Origin: Methanosarcinales archaeon
GTDB lineage: Archaea > Halobacteriota > Syntropharchaeia > Alkanophagales > Methanospirareceae
Direction of reading: 5' to 3'
Assembly: GCA_030611585.1 (NCBI GenBank)
Contig: JAUWPM010000003.1
Coordinates: 1 to 51,236 of the forward strand
DNA length: 51,236 nucleotides
Shown: piece after piece, positions 19,551-28,584 of the stretch
How positions within the stretch are numbered: position 1 is the stretch's first letter
How the letters are laid out: each line of letters opens with the position of its first letter
Made by a program: the position numbers and the translations under genes
Notes under the pieces: model-generated
What the model was told of the DNA's origin: nothing
The model's database searches: none
What the model saw: only the letters and a program-made list of their open reading frames with translations

Positions 19551-19925
19551 TCAAAATAGATATTTCTTCACATGCACTGACTCGGCAAATACAGCTCCTA
19601 AATCCACTGTTCCGACCACGTCCACAACGCCTAAAGCAGCGATAACTTCTCCTTTACTGTTCCGAATAGGAGCAACAACAACCGGTAATCGTGCATATTT
19701 ACCAGTAGTAGGTATTGTCTGAATCACGCGATTCTCCTTCAGCACCTGTTCTAATATCGGACCGGTGTATTCAAAATCAACAATTCCGCCTTTTTCCACA
19801 CTAACGCCCTTTTTATTCTTGCCCCGCATTGTCACTGGTATTACAAGCAAATCATTCACTGCTTTTGCTATCGGTGCGATTTCTTCTGCCGTTGAATCCT
19901 CACTTATTACTATATTCTCTTCCAT
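19551..19925 (-). CDS. DUF2111 family protein (methanogen-associated)
   Basis: ISEDSTAEEIAPIAKAVNDLLVIPVTMRGKNKKGVSVEKGGIVDFEYTGP...GEVIAALGVVDVVGTVDLG. Confidence 0.8.
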   Translation of the reverse strand: MEENIVISEDSTAEEIAPIAKAVNDLLVIPVTMRGKNKKGVSVEKGGIVDFEYTGPILEQVLKENRVIQTIPTTGKYARLPVVVAPIRNSKGEVIAALGVVDVVGTVDLGAVFAESVHVKKYLF

Positions 19926-20008
19926 TTTTTATACCCCCTACTCTTCTTTAAATAGCAATAGATATAAATTTTTTGGTTTGCAATCAGGTAAAATTCATTC
20001 TCTTCTTA

Positions 20009-21310
20009 CTACAGAGACCATGTTGCAGGAAGAGCCTTCCTTTCCTCATACCTAGCTACTGGACTGCCTATAAAACTGCTCACCTCGCGCCTCCTTAACA
20101 CTTCTATCCCCGGCAGACTCTTACCTGATAGATATCTCAATAACGCGCCTCCTGACAGGCTTACATAACCATTTGCATTCAAGGTCTCCCGCCTGTCAAT
20201 GCCTTTCATATCCATTACAGTGGATGTATGACCGCCACCGATGAGAGAAAAAGCCTTGGAGAACGAAACAGCCTTCAGAAGTTCTGTTGTCCCTTTTATG
20301 AATATTTCTTTCTCACATATTCCCGCAGGTCCCTTCATTATCACCGTGCCAGCATTCCTTATTATCTCTCTATACTTTCTACACGTTCCCTCACCTATAT
20401 CGCATATTTGCTGTCCGGGCTTTACGAAGTCCGCATCAATTTCCTTTCTCATCCCCCCTTCTTCCACCGCCACATCCTCAGGGTACTTTATTCTATCACC
20501 TCTCATTTCCATGATTTTCTTCGCTCTCTTTACACTTCCCATGAGGTCTTTATCCCTCTTCTCCTCCTTACTCATTGCAGTCACACCACTTGCATACAGG
20601 ACGATATTTCCAATGACGCCTGTGGTGAGTATAACATCCGCCGTTCCTGCACTCAATGCGAATTCCATCACGTCAAGCGCATCCTTTGGTTTTGAACCAC
20701 CAAGCACATAGACACGAGGTCTTTCAGCATGGAGAGTGGACATTTCCAATGCCATCAATTCCTTCTCCATCAGACTACCCATGCCTGATTTCAACGCCTT
20801 CGCAAAACCCACTATGGATGCATGCGATCTGTGAGCCACCGAGAACGCATCATTTATGAAGTAGTCAACCAGAGGGGAAAGTTTCCTCACGAACGGCGAC
20901 CTCGAATGCTTCTCCGGTGTCCCTTTAAGCGTCTCCTCCGGAATCATCCTCACATTCTCAAGTAATAGTGCTTCACCGTCCTCCAGGTTTTTTATTGCTC
21001 CTATCGCAACTTCCCCCATTACATCTTTCACATACTCGATGGTAACAAAGCGTCTTAGCAATCTCGCATGCTGTTCCAAAGGGAGGAAATCGGGTTTCCC
21101 CACACGACCCTGATGAGCGAGGGCAACAACTCTCGCCTTTCTATCTAAAAGTTCCTCTATTGTTCCTGCGTGCCCCTCTATTCTCCCATTCATCACCACT
21201 TTTCCATTAATAACTGCTGAATTCACATCTATCCTCAAAAGTACCGTCTTACCTTCAATATCAAAATCGTCTATTGTAAAGAAATCCTTCAGCTCATATC
21301 CCTTTTTCAC
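20009..21310 (-). CDS. pgk: Phosphoglycerate kinase
   Basis: KTVLLRIDVNSAV, RVVALAHQGRVGKPDF, LLLENVRMIPEE, FINDAFSVAHRSHASIVGF, VLGGSKPKDA. Confidence 0.95.
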   Translation of the reverse strand: MKKGYELKDFFTIDDFDIEGKTVLLRIDVNSAVINGKVVMNGRIEGHAGTIEELLDRKARVVALAHQGRVGKPDFLPLEQHARLLRRFVTIEYVKDVMGEVAIGAIKNLEDGEALLLENVRMIPEETLKGTPEKHSRSPFVRKLSPLVDYFINDAFSVAHRSHASIVGFAKALKSGMGSLMEKELMALEMSTLHAERPRVYVLGGSKPKDALDVMEFALSAGTADVILTTGVIGNIVLYASGVTAMSKEEKRDKDLMGSVKRAKKIMEMRGDRIKYPEDVAVEEGGMRKEIDADFVKPGQQICDIGEGTCRKYREIIRNAGTVIMKGPAGICEKEIFIKGTTELLKAVSFSKAFSLIGGGHTSTVMDMKGIDRRETLNANGYVSLSGGALLRYLSGKSLPGIEVLRRREVSSFIGSPVARYEERKALPATWSL

Positions 21311-22476
21311 ACCCCCTTCACCCCCAATATCTCCTCATACACACCCATCGTCATTCTTGCGATATTATCCCACGAAAATCCTTCTGCGGTCTTCCTTCCG
21401 TTTGAGCCCATCCACTTTGCCTTCTCGAAATTGCTAAACAGGCTCTTTATTCCCCATGCGATTGAATTCGGGTTGTCATACACCTTCAGCCCATTTACAT
21501 CATGCCATACAAAATCGAAACCGTTGTGCGTTACTATGATTGGCTTTTCAGCAGCCCACGCTTCCAGTGCAACTATTCCAAAAGGCTCATTCCTCGAAGG
21601 TATGCATACCAGATCGCATGCCTTGTAAAAATTCACGAGGTCGCCATCCGGGACATAGCCCAAAAAGTGGCAGGCGTGCTGAACGCCGAGTTCCCAGGCT
21701 CTATGCTCTAAACCGCTTCTCATATAACCGTCACCGACGAAAAAGAACTTCGCATTAGAAAACTCGTCCAAAACCGAAGGAATTGCCTCTAATAGCAAAT
21801 CCGCGCCCTTTTGGACGACCACCCGCCCCACAAACAAACAGATGGGGTCCCAAACGCCAACGTCATGCGGCTTCTTCACGCTCCACGGGTCAACAAACCC
21901 GCTAAACTTCTGTACCGAAACTCCATTCGGTATCATCGCTATTTTCCAGTCTTCGAAGTTGTATATCCACTTAGCTTCCTTTTTTATCGTTTCTGATGCG
22001 GCTATTAGTTTATCAGCGACAAATCCGCCGTACCATTCTAAGTTTCTTATGTCTTTTGATTTCCCATCGTGAAAAACATTCCCGCATCTCCCGTATTCGG
22101 TTGAGTGAAGCGTAAAAACGGTTTTCTTCGCTCTTGCATTCTTTATCTCCGCGAGTGCATTTGCAGTCATCCAATCATGCCCATGAACGATATCAAAATT
22201 ACCTGATACGTTCTCAGTCTGGAAGAAATGGTAAACGAAAGAATGGCACATATTGTTCATCTCAACTATAAAATCGGGATTCGAGTCGAATGGGCAGCGA
22301 TGATAATGCACCCTGTCTATCACCTCGTAGTCTCGCGGTCCATTTCCCATCCTTGTGAACACGTGCACTTCATTCCCTGCTCTTTGAAGAGCAGCAGCGA
22401 GTTCTGTAACGTGTGGTGCAACACCCCCAACCGCAATCGAATGCAAGGATTCCCAACTGAAGAATGCTATTCTCAT
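21307..22476 (-). CDS. GT4-type glycosyltransferase
   Basis: MRIAFFSWESLHSIAVGGVAPHVTELAAAL, HGHDWMTANAL, VGRVVVQKGADLLLEAIP, PSRNEPFGIVALEAWAAEKPIIVT; 4-bp overlap with pgk. Confidence 0.92.
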   Translation of the reverse strand: MRIAFFSWESLHSIAVGGVAPHVTELAAALQRAGNEVHVFTRMGNGPRDYEVIDRVHYHRCPFDSNPDFIVEMNNMCHSFVYHFFQTENVSGNFDIVHGHDWMTANALAEIKNARAKKTVFTLHSTEYGRCGNVFHDGKSKDIRNLEWYGGFVADKLIAASETIKKEAKWIYNFEDWKIAMIPNGVSVQKFSGFVDPWSVKKPHDVGVWDPICLFVGRVVVQKGADLLLEAIPSVLDEFSNAKFFFVGDGYMRSGLEHRAWELGVQHACHFLGYVPDGDLVNFYKACDLVCIPSRNEPFGIVALEAWAAEKPIIVTHNGFDFVWHDVNGLKVYDNPNSIAWGIKSLFSNFEKAKWMGSNGRKTAEGFSWDNIARMTMGVYEEILGVKGV

Positions 22477-22490
22477 TTTCTCTCCTCCTC

Positions 22491-22844
22491 CTATTTCCTT
22501 CCACTGAAAAGCTCTTGCAATTCTTCATGTCGCTCGATGATGATCTCCTTGAATTCATCCGGTGTTTCTCTAATTCTCGCAGCAGTTTCTTTGTCACCGA
22601 GATATTCTATCCATGATGCAAGCCAGGGAGCCTCCTCCTCGTTGAACACATCAAGGTTGTCTCTCAACGCTGACAAGTTCGTTATCGCAATAGTCATGTC
22701 ACCGCCGCTGCCTCTATTCAGGTAATATGGATTCTTTCCAACGGGGTCGAATAAAGAAGTTGCGAGTCTGGACAGTTTCGTCTTCTTCCTTGTTATTTTT
22801 GCTATAGTCTGCTTTCTCTTCTTTTCTTCTCCGTTCACTGACAT
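22491..22844 (-). CDS. Uncharacterised 117-aa basic protein within the glycan operon
   Basis: ORF fits tightly between the nucleotidyltransferase (10-bp overlap) and the GT (14-bp gap). Confidence 0.7.
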   Translation of the reverse strand: MSVNGEEKKRKQTIAKITRKKTKLSRLATSLFDPVGKNPYYLNRGSGGDMTIAITNLSALRDNLDVFNEEEAPWLASWIEYLGDKETAARIRETPDEFKEIIIERHEELQELFSGRK

Positions 22845-24265
22845 AAAGCATCCACCTTCACTCCCGATTTCAATTCACTTATGCACTCCTGTATCGTGTC
22901 ACTCAATCTGCTCGACTCCCACCACTGTATGCCTGCAACTTCGGATGCAAGTTCCTCGTCCCTGATCACATCTCGTATCCATGCAGCGAAATCGTTGTAG
23001 CCATCCCTGAGATGAAATTCTACCGACCTCCTGTCCACGTTCTTCAACATACCAACAAACATTTCCAGGCTGCGTGCGACTAAGCCGGTATGAACGATTT
23101 TCCCTCCCTTGCGCATGTTAAAGTAAAACGCTTCTTCATCCGAAACGGTGCGTAATAAATTCCCGTTCTCATCTCTCTTCCTTTCTTTTCCAGTCCCGTC
23201 TCCACAGGCATCGAATTTAACGAATCTTTTTATGTCGCTATCCACGGTTGAGCGGTGTGGAATGTAAACGCAGGGCCATATATTCCCTTTAAGAACTTCA
23301 ACGTCATTTCCAAGTTCACAGTTAGCACCGATGATTGACTCCCTTATGCAGGCATTCTCTCCTGTTATGGTGTGTTCACCAACGAAACACTGCTTGAGGT
23401 TAGAGTTCTTACCGATGTAAACATCGTCAAATAAAACGGAATTATGTCCTATCGAACAATTCTCTTCCAAGACTACACTATCGCCTATCACTGCAGGTCC
23501 TGTTATTCCGGAACTGTTAATCTCCACATTTTCTCCTATAACCACATCTCTCTTCGCCTTCTTCAACATCCATTCCATCGCTTTCATATACCCCTCAGGC
23601 TGACCCACATCCGCCCAGAAACTGGCGGCATCTATCTCGTATCCGAACATCTTGCCTTTCGCCTTCACATGAAGCAGGTGAAAGAGGTCCTTTGCAAAGT
23701 CGAAATACGCACCTTCGGGCACAAATTTTAGCACCTTTTGGTCTATCACGTATATCCCGGTGCTTGCCAGATTGCTGAAGCATTTCTCCTTATCAGGTTT
23801 CTCGTGGAATCTACCAATGCACCCATCGCCTTCAAGTTGCGCAATACCATAGTTCCACGGGTCTTCGACATGCGTTAAAGCGATTGTTACCAATCCCCCG
23901 GCTTCGTAGTGAAAATCTATTAATCCACGCAGGTCCATATCTGTGATGTTATCGCACTGTATCACCACGAAAGGTTCCTCTTCCAGGTCTAACCCCGCAT
24001 TTTTTACCGATCCAGCAGTTCCGAGCGGGTATGGCTCTGTTGGATATGTCAGGCGCACATCTTCTCTGTACCCGAAGTGCTCCATAATCATCTCCCGAAG
24101 GAACGTCGTAGTTACTACGATGTCGTTCAATCCGTACGAGACCAGATAGTCAATCACATGCTCCATTACCGGTTTGTTCACCAGCGGGATCATCGGCTTC
24201 GGCTTCGTGAACGTTAGCGGACGAAGCCTTGTTCCAAACCCACCAGCCAGAATTATCGCTTTCAT
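22835..24265 (-). CDS. Sugar-phosphate nucleotidyltransferase with left-handed beta-helix and C-terminal extension
   Basis: MKAIILAGGFGTRLRPLTFTKPKPMIPLVNKPVMEHVIDYL, GTAGSVKNAGLD, hexapeptide-like VVIGENVEINSSGITGPAVIGDSVVLEENCSIG. Confidence 0.93.
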   Translation of the reverse strand: MKAIILAGGFGTRLRPLTFTKPKPMIPLVNKPVMEHVIDYLVSYGLNDIVVTTTFLREMIMEHFGYREDVRLTYPTEPYPLGTAGSVKNAGLDLEEEPFVVIQCDNITDMDLRGLIDFHYEAGGLVTIALTHVEDPWNYGIAQLEGDGCIGRFHEKPDKEKCFSNLASTGIYVIDQKVLKFVPEGAYFDFAKDLFHLLHVKAKGKMFGYEIDAASFWADVGQPEGYMKAMEWMLKKAKRDVVIGENVEINSSGITGPAVIGDSVVLEENCSIGHNSVLFDDVYIGKNSNLKQCFVGEHTITGENACIRESIIGANCELGNDVEVLKGNIWPCVYIPHRSTVDSDIKRFVKFDACGDGTGKERKRDENGNLLRTVSDEEAFYFNMRKGGKIVHTGLVARSLEMFVGMLKNVDRRSVEFHLRDGYNDFAAWIRDVIRDEELASEVAGIQWWESSRLSDTIQECISELKSGVKVDALCQ

Positions 24266-24400
24266 TTAATTTTCTTCACCTCCTCTTTTTACTTCGGTTC
24301 TACTTTTTGGATAGAGGTAGGTCATAGCACGCATAAAAAGGGATTTGAGAGCCTTTGTGAATAATTCGAGTTTTTTTGGTACTCAGTAGGAAAAAATGCC

Positions 24401-24429
24401 AAATTATATACATTTATGACCACCTAGGT
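24401..24429 (+). promoter_or_regulatory. TATA-like element followed by the perfect palindrome ACCTAGGT upstream of the RHH-like regulator
   Basis: aaattatata (24401-24410) and acctaggt (24422-24429), 12 bp before the ATG at 24441. Confidence 0.45.
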
Positions 24430-24440
24430 ATGTGTGAGAT

Positions 24441-25154
24441 ATGATGATACGAAAGAACATCTCGTTGTATGAGGAAGATATGAAGAAAATAGAGAGATTA
24501 ATGGAGAAACACGAAGGCAATCTCAGCGCAGCGATGCGAGAAATCATTGATTTCGTTGATTTCATGTTGCGGAAGTTCGGTAGTCTTGAGGAGGCGAAGA
24601 AAATAGAACGGAGAACAAAAGGCGTGTGTCTCCCATGTGGGATGCTGAACTGGTTTCTTACTTATACAAACGAAAGCCTTCCGGATGAAGATGTGGCTGG
24701 GAGTATAGAGGAAATTTGTGCCATCAAATCAGTATCTGACCTTTCAGAGGTTGCAGATATGGGGCTCCCGGTGGACATCGAAGTAGATGCCGATGATGAC
24801 CGAAATCCTTCGGCGGTAACGATTCGTTTAACCGGTGAAAGAACGCATAGGGAGTTCGTAGCGAAAATTTGCGCTTGTTTCCTCGCAGAAAACAAGGGAT
24901 TGGCAGTGGATGATGTTTTCCGGCATACTGCTTTCACCACCGTGAAACTGAAGCGAGAAGGGGAAGGCGAAAGGGGAAGCGAGGGCGAAGGTGATTATAA
25001 AAAGGTGCGCGATAGTTTGATAAAACACTTCGGCGAGCGGCATGTAATGATGCAGGAGATATTGGATAAACCAAAATTCTGGAATGAAATGATAAATGCC
25101 ACGGCTGAGTGGAGTGATGTACAGAGGTATAAGTATCCGAGGATTTACAGGTAA
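24441..25154 (+). CDS. Possible ribbon-helix-helix regulator with a C-terminal ligand-binding-like domain
   Basis: N-terminus IRKNISLYEEDMKKIERLMEKHEGNLSAAMREIIDFVDFML resembles RHH; C-terminal region is alpha/beta-like. Confidence 0.55.
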   Translation: MMIRKNISLYEEDMKKIERLMEKHEGNLSAAMREIIDFVDFMLRKFGSLEEAKKIERRTKGVCLPCGMLNWFLTYTNESLPDEDVAGSIEEICAIKSVSDLSEVADMGLPVDIEVDADDDRNPSAVTIRLTGERTHREFVAKICACFLAENKGLAVDDVFRHTAFTTVKLKREGEGERGSEGEGDYKKVRDSLIKHFGERHVMMQEILDKPKFWNEMINATAEWSDVQRYKYPRIYR

Positions 25155-25299
25155 AATTGTGAAGATGCAAGATACAGGATGCAAGACGCATCCACAAACT
25201 TGCATCCTGCATCATGAATCATAGCATCATTTTCTTGTGAAATCTCGTGGTTTTTCATGTGGTCAATTTGCACTCTGCATTTTGCAATTAATCAGTTAG

Positions 25300-25659
25300 T
25301 CATACCATGCTCCTGATAGCAGCCTTTACCTTCTCTCTCTGTGGCTTAAGTAATTCAAAATCAACGCCTTTATCCACAGCCACGAGGAATATAAGCTCTC
25401 CACTTTTCTCCGTTAATACCACACCACCGTCAGCCTTCGCTATTAGCTCTTCTATCTCGCCCTTTTTAAGCAGTCGCGTGCATTTCTCCGCCGTTCTTGT
25501 CATCATCGCTACCACTGTTGAGAATGGTGATACCATCTCTGGAATATGCTTGTTACAAAATGCTACCATTACCCCCTCTCTTGTGACCACCGCCGAGGCA
25601 TTCACGCCTTCTGTTTCTACCAAATCCTTTAGCGCAAGCTCAAGTTCTGACCCGTTCAC
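25300..25659 (-). CDS. Roadblock/LC7-like protein
   Basis: LELALKDLVETEGVNASAVVTREGVMVAF...STVVAMMTRTAEKCTRLLKKGEIEELIAKADGGVVLTEKSGELIFLVAVDKGVDF. Confidence 0.75.
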   Translation of the reverse strand: MNGSELELALKDLVETEGVNASAVVTREGVMVAFCNKHIPEMVSPFSTVVAMMTRTAEKCTRLLKKGEIEELIAKADGGVVLTEKSGELIFLVAVDKGVDFELLKPQREKVKAAIRSMV

Positions 25660-25973
25660 TTGTCTCCTTTTTCATCCCATAATTTTACCGCAGCTACTGC
25701 CAATACGTATATTCCAATCACTAATGTGACCTTACTAATCACAAAAAACACCCCATCCTTGGGAACGCGCTCTTCATATAACCCCGCGTATGTGCAATAT
25801 GCCCGGCACAAAGAGCCAATGGCCATAAATGCACCCGAAGCTGCTATTATATCCCATCCTAATTTGAATATGGCGAAACGGAATTTCCTTTGCGCGTAGA
25901 TTGCCACTGCTAATATGAGAATACCTGCGACAAAATTGACCAATTCCACTACGGTTGCGCTGTCTATCATCAT
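25656..25973 (-). CDS. Small membrane protein, co-oriented with the Roadblock gene
   Basis: TM segments VVELVNFVAGILILAVAIYAQRKF and FFVISKVTLVIGIYVLAVAAV; 4-bp overlap with 25300..25659. Start trimmed to MMIDS to avoid overlapping TFB. Confidence 0.65.
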   Translation of the reverse strand: MMIDSATVVELVNFVAGILILAVAIYAQRKFRFAIFKLGWDIIAASGAFMAIGSLCRAYCTYAGLYEERVPKDGVFFVISKVTLVIGIYVLAVAAVKLWDEKGDK

Positions 25974-26040
25974 CTCATGAACCAAATTTATTTTTTCCTT
26001 TTTAAAGAAAGATTTTATGCAATAAGAACTACATATAATT

Positions 26041-26961
26041 ATGGACGAGAGAATACGAAAATGTCCGGAATGCGGGTCCAAAAACATAATAACGGATCCT
26101 AAGCACGCAGAGCTTTACTGCGCCGATTGTGGTGTAGTAATAGCAGAGAGTATCGTGGACCTCGGACCCGAATGGCGTGCGTATGACGCAGAACAAGCAT
26201 CTAAAAAAGTGAGAACAGGTCCACCGATGAGCTACAGAATCCATAATAAAGGGCTGAGTACTCCTATGCCAAAATTGCCTATGCGAACGAAAAGATTGCG
26301 AGGGATAATAAGTATGGATAGTAGTGAAAAGACCCTTGCCCTCGCACTTGGTGAGATAGATAGGATGGCATCTGCACTCAAGCTGCCGAATGACATCAGG
26401 GAGGCGACTTCGGTGTTATACCGAAAAGCGGTGAAGCAGAATTTGATTAAAGGGCGGAGTATAGAAGAATTGGTCTCGGCGATGCTGTACGTTACTTGCA
26501 GGCAGTTTGGAGTGCCACGAACACTGAAAGAGATTGCAAAAGTATCAAGAATGCCTTTGAAGAAAATAAGGAGAGCATATCTTTTTCTCTTAAAGAAGTT
26601 GGAGATAAAGCTTGCACCCGCAGACCCTGCGCTTTACGTACCTCGGTTTTGCTCCGAGCTGGGATTGAGTGATGCAATAAGGGAAAGAGCGATAGAGATA
26701 ATACATAAGGATAAGGGAACGGGAGCAGCGAAGGGGTGGTCACCGACGGGAACAGCCGCTGCGGCAATCTACATTGTTGCGAATTTAAGTGGCACTGGTG
26801 AGTATCGGGATGAGAAGGAAATAGCCAAAGTCGCAGGTACAACTCCGATTACACTTCGGAACAGGTATAAGGAATTGGAGAAGAGGTTAAAGTTAAATAC
26901 TGTCCCCCCATATCCTTGTCAAGAAAAAAGGAAGAAATCTTTTGTAATGGCGATTATTTAA
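26041..26961 (+). CDS. tfb: Transcription initiation factor B (TFIIB homologue)
   Basis: CPECGSKNIITDPKHAELYCADCGVVIAE..VDLGPEWRAYD, two cyclin-like repeats. Confidence 0.96.
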   Translation: MDERIRKCPECGSKNIITDPKHAELYCADCGVVIAESIVDLGPEWRAYDAEQASKKVRTGPPMSYRIHNKGLSTPMPKLPMRTKRLRGIISMDSSEKTLALALGEIDRMASALKLPNDIREATSVLYRKAVKQNLIKGRSIEELVSAMLYVTCRQFGVPRTLKEIAKVSRMPLKKIRRAYLFLLKKLEIKLAPADPALYVPRFCSELGLSDAIRERAIEIIHKDKGTGAAKGWSPTGTAAAAIYIVANLSGTGEYRDEKEIAKVAGTTPITLRNRYKELEKRLKLNTVPPYPCQEKRKKSFVMAII

Positions 26962-26967
26962 AGGCAA

Positions 26968-28464
26968 TCACTTACAAACGCACTCATATAACCTATCCCG
27001 TAACACATCCGCATCGTATTTCTGCTTCTCCAGGCTCAACCTTAAATTCCCTACTTCTTCCGCAATCTCTTCTTCTCCCACGCTCTCTCTTATCCATCGC
27101 TCAAAATCGCCTCTTCCTATGTATTCCTTTATAGCCTCTTCTGCTTCCTCTTCCGGCATTCTCTTTATATAGTTACACAATCCCTTCAAACTCCGTACCT
27201 TTTCCTCATTCCGAAATACGAAAGGGTAATCTGCTTCTTTTATCTTCGCTCTTAAGCGGACATCGAAATCGTGAATGACGGATAAGAAGGTGACAAAAGC
27301 ATCGTAAGGCTTTTCAAAATGGGAGAAGTAACTATGTACGTCACCCGATGCGCCGCCTACCGTGAACATATAATAAAGATGATCACTTATGCCAAGGTAT
27401 CGCCATATTTTTAGCAGTTCTTCATTCTCTGACTCCTTTACATAAGGTTCAAGCCATCTCAGATAGTCATAACATGCCCACTGCATTGTGTTACCGATGA
27501 AGCACGAAGTGTCTTTCTCTATATCAGCCCACGATGTCGTCTCTAAATTCCTCACGTCTATCACTCCTATCGGCTCATACTTCTCTATTATCTCCGAAGG
27601 GGTTGAAAATTCCATCTCGCAGTTCAATACCTGCTGAGGAAGGTCACGGAGAAACTCAAATATCCCGGTATCTTCCCAGTGATGCTCCCCAAACGTTTCA
27701 TAATCCAAAAAGAGGTTTATACATTGTCCCGGTGTTGCATTGAGCCATGAAGCATATTTAGAAGCACTCAAAGGATACTCTTTCCAGCTCTTTAGAGAAA
27801 ATCTAAATCCTACATCATCTGTTAGCGGATAATCTCTGAGAAGCACTTTCAGATTCTTGCAGCCCACCGGCATATAAACGTAGTTTGGTGACTTCCCGTT
27901 CAATACCCTCTCCACGCCTTCGGCTAAAATCCCTCGATAGCCCATCTCCTCTGCGAGTCTCGCTATTCGGTTGTTATACAGCAGTTCGGTATTTTCAAAA
28001 AAGACAGGTTCGTATCCGATTAAATCACGCATTAATTCTCGATGCATTCTGACCTGCTCGATAAATTCGCCTTCTTCCTCATAGAGACCCACCAGCGAAT
28101 GATAATATGTCTGGTCTATGAACTCCACTTTTCTACTCGACGCAAGCTGTCTGAAATCATCCAGTATATCCTTACCATAACCATATCTCTCGCATTGCTC
28201 CACAAACACGCCGGAGACGCTGTATGCGACTTTAAAATCGCGGTATTCGTCTATCAGCCTTAAAATCATTTCATTCGTGGGGCGATAGCATTTTCTCGCA
28301 ACCTTTTCAAATACTTCCCGGTCTTTATCCGCGAAGAAGTAATAATCGAAAAGGTCTTCTACCTTCGCGCTCCTCTTGAACATTTGCTTATTCCAGAAGA
28401 AGTCTTTTCTCAGCCTGAACGGTTGATGAACCTCAAAAGCAAGGCAGATACTCTTCTTTGTCAT
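26968..28464 (-). CDS. GH57-type glycoside hydrolase / alpha-amylase
   Basis: ICLAFEVHQPFRLRKDFFWN, FFENTELLYNN, LFLDYETFGEHHW. Confidence 0.88.
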   Translation of the reverse strand: MTKKSICLAFEVHQPFRLRKDFFWNKQMFKRSAKVEDLFDYYFFADKDREVFEKVARKCYRPTNEMILRLIDEYRDFKVAYSVSGVFVEQCERYGYGKDILDDFRQLASSRKVEFIDQTYYHSLVGLYEEEGEFIEQVRMHRELMRDLIGYEPVFFENTELLYNNRIARLAEEMGYRGILAEGVERVLNGKSPNYVYMPVGCKNLKVLLRDYPLTDDVGFRFSLKSWKEYPLSASKYASWLNATPGQCINLFLDYETFGEHHWEDTGIFEFLRDLPQQVLNCEMEFSTPSEIIEKYEPIGVIDVRNLETTSWADIEKDTSCFIGNTMQWACYDYLRWLEPYVKESENEELLKIWRYLGISDHLYYMFTVGGASGDVHSYFSHFEKPYDAFVTFLSVIHDFDVRLRAKIKEADYPFVFRNEEKVRSLKGLCNYIKRMPEEEAEEAIKEYIGRGDFERWIRESVGEEEIAEEVGNLRLSLEKQKYDADVLRDRLYECVCK

Positions 28465-28584
28465 TTGCTTTACGCCTTCTATTTATTTATTTACTTACTT
28501 ACATGATATAGTAAATAAAATTTCAGCTCAGCCACAGCGTTGAGTTTTTTGAAGATCTCAGAAGGCGTTAGAAATGCTGCAGAC

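Noticed and set aside
20228-20711. Two 155-156 aa plus-strand ORFs
   Set aside because: Antisense to the conserved pgk gene
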